A stretch of DNA of 11,570 nt. It comes from JBEKHI01 sp050012355 (lineage in GTDB: Bacteria > Actinomycetota > Actinomycetes > Streptosporangiales > Streptosporangiaceae). Position numbers and translations under genes: made by a program. Positions 1 through 6,756 of this stretch are shown here, in pieces. The notes under the pieces are model-generated. The model was not told where the DNA came from and did no database searches. It saw only the letters and a list, made by a program, of their open reading frames with translations. Location of the stretch: positions 1 to 11,570 of the forward strand of contig JBEKHI010000277.1 in NCBI GenBank assembly GCA_050012355.1, in the 5' to 3' direction. The stretch's first letter is position 1. Every line of letters starts with the position of its first letter.

Positions 1-231
1 CTGCTTGACGAACTGTACGACCACTTCGGCGCGGCGTCCTTCACGGCGCAATGGCAGCACGACCGGGCCGGGCTGCTGGCCGCCGCGTTGCGCCTGCTGG
101 AGGATCTGCGGTTGGTGAAGCGTGCCCCCGGCGGGGTCCTGGTGCTGCCCGCCGCCGCGCGCTACCGGACGATCACCGCGGCGCTGCCCGAGGGAGCTCG
201 TTTCGAGGGACAGGGGATGTTCGCGCTATGA
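1..231 (+). CDS. jetB: C-terminus of Wadjet type III JetB-like protein (TIGR02678-like), partial
   Basis: Frame 1 is open from the window edge to the TGA at 229-231 and gives 76 residues beginning LLDELYDHFG and ending RFEGQGMFAL. The piece looks like the last winged-helix segment of the TIGR02678 family: a helix with a DELYDHFG start, a long helix LLAAALRLLEDLRLV, a basic turn and a VLVLPAAARYR strand. Family assignment rests mainly on position: its stop overlaps the start of the TIGR02680-type gene by ATGA, the usual arrangement of jetB and jetC in Wadjet type III operons. In that system JetA and JetB are the kleisin-like and wing-helix partners of the SMC-like JetC. The start lies outside the window. 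The overlap implies translational coupling. I am confident of the reading frame, less so of the family name. Confidence 0.72.
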   Translation: MLDELYDHFGAASFTAQWQHDRAGLLAAALRLLEDLRLVKRAPGGVLVLPAAARYRTITAALPEGARFEGQGMFAL

Positions 232-3200
232 GGTTCAAGCCGGCCCGGGCCGGGATCATCAACCTGTGGGACTACTTCGACGAGGAGTTCCTCTTCGCCG
301 ACGGCCGCCTCGCGCTGCGCGGGCACAACGGCTCCGGCAAGACCAAGGCGCTAGAAGTGCTGTTCCCCTTCATACTCGACGGCAGCCTGGACGCCCGCAG
401 GCTCGACCCGTTCAGCGGCGACAACCGCACGATGAAGTCCAACCTGCTGTACCGGGGCCAGGACGCCGAGCACGGCTACGTGTGGATGGAGTTCGCTCGC
501 GACGGACAGACCGTCACCTTGATCATCGGGCTGTCCGTGCACAAGAACATGGACCGGCCGCGGCCCTCGTTCTACGTCACGGATAAGCGGATCGGTGTCG
601 ACTTCGGGCTGCTGTCGCCGGATTCCCGGCCGCTGACCGCCCGGCAGCTCATCGCGGTGCTCGGCCGCGACTGCTACTTCGGCGATCGGCGCGGCGCGTA
701 CCAGGAGGCGGTGGACGAGCGGCTGTTCGGGCTCGGCCGGGAGCGTTACCTGCAACTGCTCGACCTGCTGATCGCGCTCCGCCGCCCGCTGCTGGCCAAG
801 GACCTGGACCCGGCCAAGGTGTCCGACACGCTCACCTCCGGCCTCAGCCCGGTCGACGAGGACCTGATCATCCAGGCTGCCAGGGACTTCGAGAACCTCG
901 CGGCGGTGCAGAAGCGGCACGACGACCTGTCCGCCGCCGACGAGGCGGTGCGGGCGTTCCTCGAGCACTACGCCTCCTACGTCCGGGCACACGCGCGGCA
1001 CCAGCTTGACCAGCTGGAATCCCGGATCGCGGCCGCCGACGAGCAGCTGACCACCATCAGGGACCGGACCCGCGAGGTGGCACTGGCCAGCGAGCAGGAG
1101 CGGCACTGGCGCGCGGCCGAGGCGGACGCCTCCGCCGCGATCGCCACCCACACCGCCCGGCTGGCGGCGCTGCGCGATCATGACGCCTACCGTGATCACG
1201 AGAAGCTCGCGCTCCGGCGAGCACAGCTCGACAAAGAGAGCACCGATCTCAGAGCCGAGGAAAGCCGGCTTGCACGCGCCCGCTCCCATGCGGATGAGCT
1301 TGACGGGCAAGCCCGGGAAATCGCCGTTATGGCCGAAGAAAATGGTCATGCGATCGCACGGCTGGCTCGCGAGCTGACCGAAGCGGCGCGGACCTCGCGC
1401 ATCGAGCTCGCGGCCGACGAGGACGCGGCGCGGGCGCTCGCGGCGGCGCGGCGGGAGGACATCCGCGTCGTACGCGAGCAGCTCGGGCTGGTCAGGGACG
1501 CGGAACGGGACCGCGGGGCCGCGGACGCCGCGTTCGGCACCGCCCGGGAGAAGCTGGAGGCGGGCGAGCGGTCGCTGCGCGAGGCGCAGGAGCGGCTGGC
1601 CGCCGAACGCGCTGACTTCGCCGCCCAGCTGACCGCCTGGAACGATCGCTGGGAGCTGGACCTGTCCGGCGACGTGTCCAGCCTGGCCGAAGCGTTCGCC
1701 GACCTGACCGCCGAGCGCGGGCGCGAGCTGGCTGGCCGCCGCGCGGAGCTGCGGCTGCGTGACACCGAACTCGCCGAGACCGCTGCGCGGCTCGGCGATG
1801 AACGCGCCGCGGTGGCCGCCGAACGTGACGACGCGCCACCGCCGTCCTCCGCGCGATCTTCCGATAGATCAAAACGGCGCGGCGGACCCTTGTGGTGTCT
1901 CGTCGATTTCCGTCCGGGGGTAGACCCCGGCACGGCCGCGGCGATCGAGGGCGCGCTGTACGGCGCCGGGCTGCTTACCGCCTGGGTGCATCCTGATCCC
2001 GCGCTGACCGCTGCTGCGGTCGCGGCTGTCGAGGCCGACGGGTATCTGGTCGCCGGTCCGCGTCCCGACGGCGGCACGCTCGCGGATTTCCTCGTCCCGT
2101 CGGAACAGGACATGGTGCCGACGGCGGAGGTGGTCCGGGTGCTCAAGTCGATCGCGGTGTCCGGGTCGCCGACCGGGGACGGGATCAGCACGCGCGGGCA
2201 GTTCAGCCTGGGCGTGCTGGTGGGCGCGTGCCCCAAGCAGGCCGCCGAGTTCATCGGGGCGACGAACCGGCGGGCGCGACGGCGGGCACGGCTGGCTTCG
2301 CTTGACGAGCAATTGTCGTCGGTCGCGGCTGAGCGGGCGCGGCTGGCCGACGAGGCTTCGCTGGCCGACTCCGCGCTGGAGGACCTGGAGCGGGCGCGGC
2401 ACGAGCTGCCGAAGGCGACATCGGTGACCGCGGCCGAGCGCGACGCCGACGCGGCCGCCGCCCGGCTGTCGGAGGCCCGCGGCCGGCTGGATGAGGCGCG
2501 GATCGCGCTGGACGCCGCCGTCGCGGAGCTCGACGCGCGCAGCCGCCGGGTGCGCCGGCTCGCCGCCGAACGCGGTCTGCCATCCGGCGCCGATGAGCTC
2601 GGGTCGGTGGAACAGGTGGTCGCTGGCTTCGAGCGGACGGCGGAGGAACTGCTCAGGGCACGCGCGCTCGCTTCGTCTTTGGAAGTGGACCTATCCGGGC
2701 GGCGTGGCCTCGGGGAACGGCTGCGCGCGGAGAACGACGAGGCGGCGGCGGTGCTGGCGCAGCGGCGGACCGAGTTCGTGGTCGCCGACGAGGAGCTGCG
2801 CGTTCTCGAGCAGGCGGGCGGGGCGGAGTACCGGCGGGTCAGCGAGCAGATCGCCGAAGCCCGGGGCCAGCTCGAGCAGGCTAACGGCGCGATCAAGGTC
2901 GCCGCGGGCAACGCGGCCGCCGCCCATGACACCGTGGTCGCGGCACGTCGCGACGTGGAAACCGGCGGGGCGGCGCTGACGACCGCGGTCACCGAGCTGT
3001 TCGCTTCGGCCGCCACGTTCGGGGCGTACTGCGCTCCCGATCTACGGCCGTTGCTGGATGTCTCCGAGAGCGCGCCGTGGCCTGCCCAGTGGCCATCGCC
3101 CGCCGACTTCGTTCCCGACGGGCTAGTGCGGGACGCGCTGCCGGACGGTGCCACTGCCGTGCTCGACGCGTACGCCGCGGCGCTTTCCGGTGGCCGCTCG

Positions 3201-4265
3201 GTTGCCGACGGGACGCTGCGCGGCTACACCGACCGGGTGTGGAGCGCCTACCGGGACTTCGAGAACGCGCTCAAGGCCGGTGAGGACGGCTACCAGGCGA
3301 ACCTGTACGGCGACGCGCCGTTCCTCGTCGAGGTGGAGACGAGTTCTGGTCGCCTGTCGGCGGCGGCGTTCGCTGATTCGATCACCGAAGACGTGGCGAG
3401 CCAGAGCGTGCTGCTTTCCGAGCACGAGCAGACGGTGCTCGAGGACTCGCTGCTCACCTCGCTGGCCGGGCAGATCCACTCCCGGGTGCTCGCGGCCCGT
3501 GACCTGGTGGCGACGATGGACGCCGACACCCGGTCCAAGCCGATGTCCAGCGGGATGGCCATCGGCATCGCGTGGGTCCGTGAGGACGATCTCTCGGAGC
3601 AGCAGGCCGCGGTGTCCCGTCTCCTTGGTACCCCGCTCGATTCGGGTGGGCTGGCCACGCTGCGCGGACGGCTGCGTTCGATGATTCATGCTCGGCGGGC
3701 TGAGCACCCGCGCGACACCTACCGCGAGGTGCTGGCGGCCGTGCTCGACTACCGGTCCTGGCACCGGTTCGAGCTGCGGCTGCTGTCGGCCGGCAGCCCG
3801 CCCGCCCGGCTCACCCGCAAGAAGCATTCCGAGATGTCCGGTGGTGAGAAGTCCGCCGCGATCCACATGCCGCTGTTCGCCGCCGCCAACGCGCTGTACT
3901 CCTCCGCGAAGCCGGACTGCCCGCGGCTGGTCGCGCTGGACGAGGCGTTCGCCGGCATCGACGACAAGTTCAAGCCGGAGTTGCTCGGCCTGACCGTCAA
4001 GTTCGACCTCGACCTGTTCATGACCGGCCACGACCTGTGGATCACGTACCCGTCCGTCCCGATGATCGCGCACTACGACATGCACCACGACAAGGCGGCC
4101 AACGCGATCTCCGCCCTGCTGGTGCTGTGGGACGGCGCCGCCCTGCTGGACGCCGACGCCGGCTACGCCGGCAACGAGGAACTAGCCGCCTCCCTGCTCG
4201 GCTTCGCCCCATCCCGCCACGCCCCCGCCTCGGTCGACGGCGTACTGGTCGCCGCCGAAGGTTGA
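228..4265 (+). CDS. jetC: JetC-like SMC/Rad50-type ATPase of Wadjet type III (TIGR02680 family)
   Basis: This encodes 1345 residues, a usual length for the family. I start it at ATG 228, which overlaps the upstream stop (ATGA) and directly precedes the conserved MRFKPARAGIINLWDY opening. An upstream in-frame ATG at 51 only adds residues antagonistic to the overlapping jetB frame. Visible parts are: Walker A GHNGSGKT at residues 32-39; long Ala/Glu/Arg-rich coiled coils at about 235-540 and 690-920; a globular hinge-like segment starting near PLWCLVDF (554-561); the ABC signature MSGGEK at 1203-1208; Walker B LVALDE at 1234-1239; and a distal FMTGHDLW motif. By family knowledge it forms the DNA-translocating, loop-extruding motor of Wadjet, which recognises small circular plasmids. 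Cleavage would be done by a JetD partner, not seen downstream. A stretch at about 1230-1350 and another at about 1850-1875 are less GC-rich than the rest; both lie in coiled-coil or linker sequence, so I do not read them as insertions. Confidence 0.93.
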   Translation: MRFKPARAGIINLWDYFDEEFLFADGRLALRGHNGSGKTKALEVLFPFILDGSLDARRLDPFSGDNRTMKSNLLYRGQDAEHGYVWMEFARDGQTVTLIIGLSVHKNMDRPRPSFYVTDKRIGVDFGLLSPDSRPLTARQLIAVLGRDCYFGDRRGAYQEAVDERLFGLGRERYLQLLDLLIALRRPLLAKDLDPAKVSDTLTSGLSPVDEDLIIQAARDFENLAAVQKRHDDLSAADEAVRAFLEHYASYVRAHARHQLDQLESRIAAADEQLTTIRDRTREVALASEQERHWRAAEADASAAIATHTARLAALRDHDAYRDHEKLALRRAQLDKESTDLRAEESRLARARSHADELDGQAREIAVMAEENGHAIARLARELTEAARTSRIELAADEDAARALAAARREDIRVVREQLGLVRDAERDRGAADAAFGTAREKLEAGERSLREAQERLAAERADFAAQLTAWNDRWELDLSGDVSSLAEAFADLTAERGRELAGRRAELRLRDTELAETAARLGDERAAVAAERDDAPPPSSARSSDRSKRRGGPLWCLVDFRPGVDPGTAAAIEGALYGAGLLTAWVHPDPALTAAAVAAVEADGYLVAGPRPDGGTLADFLVPSEQDMVPTAEVVRVLKSIAVSGSPTGDGISTRGQFSLGVLVGACPKQAAEFIGATNRRARRRARLASLDEQLSSVAAERARLADEASLADSALEDLERARHELPKATSVTAAERDADAAAARLSEARGRLDEARIALDAAVAELDARSRRVRRLAAERGLPSGADELGSVEQVVAGFERTAEELLRARALASSLEVDLSGRRGLGERLRAENDEAAAVLAQRRTEFVVADEELRVLEQAGGAEYRRVSEQIAEARGQLEQANGAIKVAAGNAAAAHDTVVAARRDVETGGAALTTAVTELFASAATFGAYCAPDLRPLLDVSESAPWPAQWPSPADFVPDGLVRDALPDGATAVLDAYAAALSGGRSVADGTLRGYTDRVWSAYRDFENALKAGEDGYQANLYGDAPFLVEVETSSGRLSAAAFADSITEDVASQSVLLSEHEQTVLEDSLLTSLAGQIHSRVLAARDLVATMDADTRSKPMSSGMAIGIAWVREDDLSEQQAAVSRLLGTPLDSGGLATLRGRLRSMIHARRAEHPRDTYREVLAAVLDYRSWHRFELRLLSAGSPPARLTRKKHSEMSGGEKSAAIHMPLFAAANALYSSAKPDCPRLVALDEAFAGIDDKFKPELLGLTVKFDLDLFMTGHDLWITYPSVPMIAHYDMHHDKAANAISALLVLWDGAALLDADAGYAGNEELAASLLGFAPSRHAPASVDGVLVAAEG

Positions 4266-4270
4266 CCTCG

Positions 4271-4283
4271 CCGCACTCTGCGG
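4271..4283 (+). terminator. Small hairpin just after jetC
   Basis: Six bases after the jetC stop, CCGCA-CTC-TGCGG forms a perfect 5-bp stem with a 3-base loop, followed by a G run and no T tract. It may mark the end of the operon. The stem is short and such hairpins arise by chance in GC-rich DNA, so confidence is low. Confidence 0.3.
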
Positions 4284-4340
4284 GGGCAATAGCCCACGTA
4301 AGGGGCATATCGCCACGCTGAGCTGGTTCTACGCCCCTGT

Positions 4341-4390
4341 CGATGACCCATCGCTGGGGGTATAGCGCCATCGGTGGCCCATCGCTGGGG
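4341..4390. repeat. Dispersed palindromic repeat A, copy 1
   Basis: A 50-base stretch starting CGATGACCCATCGCT recurs at 7828-7876 with about 41 of 50 positions identical by eye, including the uninterrupted core ATAGCGCCATCGGTGG. The unit is itself an imperfect inverted repeat: CCCATCGCTRGCG-like and CGCCATCGGTGGG-like arms around a short TATA/TGATA loop. Two weaker relatives of its GGGGTATAGCGCCA core lie just upstream, near 4283-4299 and 4301-4317. Both full copies are in intergenic DNA, as expected of a REP-like element or a small non-autonomous mobile unit. No target-site duplication can be recognised. Confidence 0.6.
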
Positions 4391-4423
4391 TCGGGGTCTT
4401 CGGCAATGCGGGCGGGGGCGGCT

Positions 4424-4429
4424 TAGGCT
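4424..4429 (+). promoter_or_regulatory. -10 box for a leaderless start of the crotonase-like gene
   Basis: TAGGCT fits the actinobacterial TANNNT -10 consensus. Exactly six bases separate it from the ATG at 4436, which places the transcription start on or next to the A of the start codon. There is no Shine-Dalgarno sequence between the box and the ATG. No convincing -35 is seen, only a weak TTCGGC around 4399. A leaderless transcript is the simplest reading. Confidence 0.5.
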
Positions 4430-4435
4430 TCGGGG

Positions 4436-5179
4436 ATGATCGAGGTTGCACGGGGAGACGGGATCGCGCGGCTGACGCTGGGCGACGGGAAGCGGGCGAA
4501 TGCGCTGGGCAGCGACGACTGGGCGCGGCTCGTCGCTATCGCGGACGAGCTCGGCGCCGACGATTCGCTGCGGGTCGTGGTCGTCTCTGGCTCGGGCCGG
4601 TCGCCGTTCAGCTCGGGCTCGGATATGCGCGAGTGGATCGACGCCACCCCGGAAGATGTGGACAGCAGCTTTCACCTCATGGAACAGGCCTGCGAGGCGA
4701 TCGAGCGCCTGCCGGTTCCGGTTATCGCGTCGGTCCGCGGTGTGGCGGCGGGCGCTGGCTGCCAGCTTGCCTGCGCTTGCGATCTGCGGATCGTCGGGGA
4801 ACGCGCGAAGATCGGCATGCCGATCGCCCGGTGGGGCATCCTGGTCAGCCCGGCCTTCGCCGCCCGGCTCGTCGTGCTAGCCGGGCCGGACACCGCCCGC
4901 GAACTGCTCTATACCGGCCGGCTGCTGACCGGGCCGGAGGCCGTCGGCCGAGGCCTCGCCACCCGCTGTGTCCCCGAGCGTGATCTGGAGAGGGTGACCG
5001 ATGAGTTCGCCGCGATGATCGCCGCCCAGCCCGCCGCCGCCATCCGCGCGGCCAAACGAGCCGTCGAAGCCACCCTCGCCCCGACCAGGCTGGCGGTCAG
5101 CGCCCAGCAGGCCACGAAATCCGCCGACTACGCGGGGCTACGTCAGCAGGTCGAGCGCTTCTTGCGCGGTCCCGCCTGA
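4436..5179 (+). CDS. Crotonase-fold (enoyl-CoA hydratase/isomerase family) protein lacking both canonical catalytic glutamates
   Basis: The gene encodes 247 residues, close to the usual 250-260 of the family. The crotonase fold is shown by an N-terminal MIEVARGDGIARLTL strand pair, RANAL at 20-24, the oxyanion-hole loop FSSGSDM at 58-64, the PVPVIASVRGVAAGAGCQLACACDLRI-type block at about 94-119, then IGMPIARWGI, and a C-terminal helix bundle. In rat mitochondrial hydratase the catalytic glutamates lie in GGGCEL and QPEI. Here the matching positions are Gln110 (GAGCQL) and Ile130 (MPIA), so ordinary hydration of enoyl-CoA is unlikely. Isomerase, hydrolase, decarboxylase-like or another CoA-ester reaction is possible; the substrate cannot be told. 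It stands alone, has its own leaderless-type promoter, and has no fatty-acid gene beside it. The ATG is fixed by the -10 spacing and by the usual family N-terminus. Confidence 0.88.
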   Translation: MIEVARGDGIARLTLGDGKRANALGSDDWARLVAIADELGADDSLRVVVVSGSGRSPFSSGSDMREWIDATPEDVDSSFHLMEQACEAIERLPVPVIASVRGVAAGAGCQLACACDLRIVGERAKIGMPIARWGILVSPAFAARLVVLAGPDTARELLYTGRLLTGPEAVGRGLATRCVPERDLERVTDEFAAMIAAQPAAAIRAAKRAVEATLAPTRLAVSAQQATKSADYAGLRQQVERFLRGPA

Positions 5180-5192
5180 CTCCGCACCACTG

Positions 5193-5240
5193 ACTAACAT
5201 GAATGTTAGTAACATATTTGTTACTAACATTCATGTTAGT
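5193..5240. promoter_or_regulatory. Double palindromic operator in front of the ATPase gene
   Basis: Two copies of an 18-bp palindrome, ACTAACATNNATGTTAGT, lie at 5193-5210 (centre GA) and 5223-5240 (centre TC), 12 bp apart. The centres are complementary, so the whole region is also a perfect inverted repeat with 22-bp arms (5193-5214 and 5219-5240) around a 4-base spacer. The site is very AT-rich against its surroundings. Its right end overlaps the -10 box TAGTAT (5237-5242) of the next gene. Such paired dyads are typical of TetR- or MarR-type repressor operators, and the overlap with the -10 argues for repression. No separate regulator is encoded next to it. Alternatively, the long arms could act as a cruciform or terminator for the preceding gene. 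Confidence 0.85.
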
Positions 5241-5242
5241 AT
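5237..5242 (+). promoter_or_regulatory. -10 box for a leaderless start of the ATPase gene
   Basis: TAGTAT (TANNNT) lies six bases before ATG 5249, the same spacing as at the crotonase gene. There is no ribosome binding site in that gap. The box overlaps the right palindrome of the operator, so a bound repressor would block RNA polymerase. Confidence 0.6.
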
Positions 5243-5248
5243 CGAGCT

Positions 5249-6676
5249 ATGCCATCACCTCGGCACTTCATCGGTCGCCACCGGGATCTGCAGCGCTTGT
5301 GGAGCCACTTGGACGCCGTAAAGTTCGACGGATGTGGACGGCTCGTTAGCATCCGAGGGCGCCGCCAAGCGGGCAAGTCCCGGTTGGTCACCGAGTTCGC
5401 TGACCGGACGAAGCTTCCTCAGCTGTTCTTCACCGGCGCCCGCCTTGCCACGCGGCAAGATGAGCTTCGCCGGTTTGCCGCGGAAGCTGGGCGGTCGACT
5501 CTTCCAGGACGTTCGTTGTTCGACGGGACCGCGCCGGAGAGCTGGTCGAGCGCACTGCGGCTCCTCGCGACCGCGCTGCCAGATGGCCCCGCCATCGTCG
5601 TCCTCGACGAGTTCCCCTGGCTACGGGAATCCAGTCCCTCGCTCGAGGGCGAGTTGCAGGTTGCCTGGGACCGGCTGCTAGAACGCAAGCCAGTCTTGGT
5701 CATCCTCATCGGGTCGGATATCTCCATGATGGAGGCACTGACCAGCTACGAGCGCCCGCTGTTCGGCAGGCTGAAGGAGATAGTTGTTAACCCCTTCGAG
5801 CTAGGCGATACGGCTCAGATGATCGAGGCCGAGGACCCTGCTCTCGCTATAGACGCTCAGCTGGTGACTGGGGGCTATCCGCGCATCTGCATGGAGTGGC
5901 GCGGCGCGACCGACATCGGGCAGTTCTTCCGCCGTCAGTTTGCTGACGAGAATTGCGAACTCATCGATGTCGGACGCAACGTGCTCGCCGCTGAGTTTCC
6001 CCCGGACCTGCAAGCCACCCGAGTGCTTTCGGCCATTGGTGCTGGCGCCCGCACTAACAAGGAGATCGGCACGCGGTCCGGGATGCAGGCGACGCCACTC
6101 GCGCGTTCGCTTGACACGCTGATCAGCAGCAAGCGCACCGTGGCAGTTGACATCCCGCTATCTATACGTCAGCGGCGTGACCCTCGGTACCGGGTGGCGG
6201 ATCCCTACCTGCGGTTCTGGCTGCGGTTTGTCGAGCCGTCGCTTCCCGATATCGCCAGGGGTCGGCCAGACCTGGCCCTTGACCGTATCCGGGCCTACTG
6301 GGGTGACTACCGCGGACTGGCGGTGGAACCACTGGTGCGTGCGTGCGTGGAGCGGCTGGCGGCAGCGGACACTGAGCTCGTGGACGTATCCGTCGTCGGC
6401 GGTTACTGGACCCGCTCCAACGACGTGGAAGTCGACCTTGTCGGAGTCGACCGGTGGCCAGGAGCGAGTCATATATCCGCGGTCGGTTCGATCAAGTGGC
6501 GTGAGAAACAGCCCTTCGACCGCCATGACTTCACGGAGCTGGCGCGGGCGGCCGCACAAGTACCAGGCGCTTCGGAACCCAAGCTCATCGCGGTGAGCCG
6601 CACCCCATGTGTCACTGAAGGGCTTGATCGCGTCTATGGCCCCGCCGACCTCGTCGCCTCGTGGACCCGTCGGTGA
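5249..6676 (+). CDS. AAA+ ATPase, archaeal-ATPase-like with DUF234 / PD-(D/E)XK-like C-terminal domain
   Basis: The gene encodes 475 residues. The N-terminal NTPase domain opens FIGRHRDLQRL, with Walker A GRRQAGKS at 37-44, Walker B IVVLDEFPWL at 116-125, a sensor-like LIGSDISMM at 153-161 and the family mark GGYPR at 208-212. A winged-helix region follows (about 255-310), then DPYLRFWLRF at 318-327. The C-terminal part resembles DUF234, a restriction-nuclease-like fold: VEVDLVGV at 393-400 (Glu394, Asp396) and GSIKW at 413-417 (Lys416). The usual acidic residue two before the lysine is Ser414, so nuclease activity is doubtful. These proteins are common and poorly understood; roles in DNA transactions or stress have been proposed. 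ATG 5249 is set by the leaderless promoter and gives the conserved N-terminus. The internal winged helix makes autoregulation at the operator conceivable, but that is inference. Confidence 0.87.
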   Translation: MPSPRHFIGRHRDLQRLWSHLDAVKFDGCGRLVSIRGRRQAGKSRLVTEFADRTKLPQLFFTGARLATRQDELRRFAAEAGRSTLPGRSLFDGTAPESWSSALRLLATALPDGPAIVVLDEFPWLRESSPSLEGELQVAWDRLLERKPVLVILIGSDISMMEALTSYERPLFGRLKEIVVNPFELGDTAQMIEAEDPALAIDAQLVTGGYPRICMEWRGATDIGQFFRRQFADENCELIDVGRNVLAAEFPPDLQATRVLSAIGAGARTNKEIGTRSGMQATPLARSLDTLISSKRTVAVDIPLSIRQRRDPRYRVADPYLRFWLRFVEPSLPDIARGRPDLALDRIRAYWGDYRGLAVEPLVRACVERLAAADTELVDVSVVGGYWTRSNDVEVDLVGVDRWPGASHISAVGSIKWREKQPFDRHDFTELARAAAQVPGASEPKLIAVSRTPCVTEGLDRVYGPADLVASWTRR

Positions 6677-6712
6677 GACACCACCCGACCGGACATAGAG
6701 ACAGAAACACGG

Positions 6713-6748
6713 ACATGTGTTATATCGACGTGATATTCATGTTATCGT
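6713..6748 (+). promoter_or_regulatory. AT-rich promoter and partial palindrome before the LspA-like gene
   Basis: This AT-rich island holds nested inverted repeats: ACATG (6713-6717) with CATGT (6738-6742), and ATATC (6722-6726) with GATAT (6732-6736) around GACGT. A TANNNT box, TATCGT (6743-6748), ends eight bases before the GTG at 6757. The 12-mer ATATTCATGTTA at 6733-6744 matches ACATTCATGTTA of the ATPase operator (5227-5238) at 11 of 12 positions, and both overlap their -10 box in the same register. Shared control with the ATPase gene is a reasonable inference. Confidence 0.5.
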
Positions 6749-6756
6749 CTTGAGAT

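Noticed and set aside
51..227. N-terminal extension of the JetC frame up to ATG 51
   Set aside because: This part overlaps the jetB frame, has an out-of-family Arg/Ala/Pro-rich sequence, and the conserved JetC start MRFKPARAG begins at 228 with an ATGA overlap.
1346..3154. 602-residue open frame on the reverse strand inside jetC
   Set aside because: It is a Ser/Ala/Arg-rich mirror frame created by GC-ending codons opposite a coiled coil; it has no domain and no ribosome binding site.
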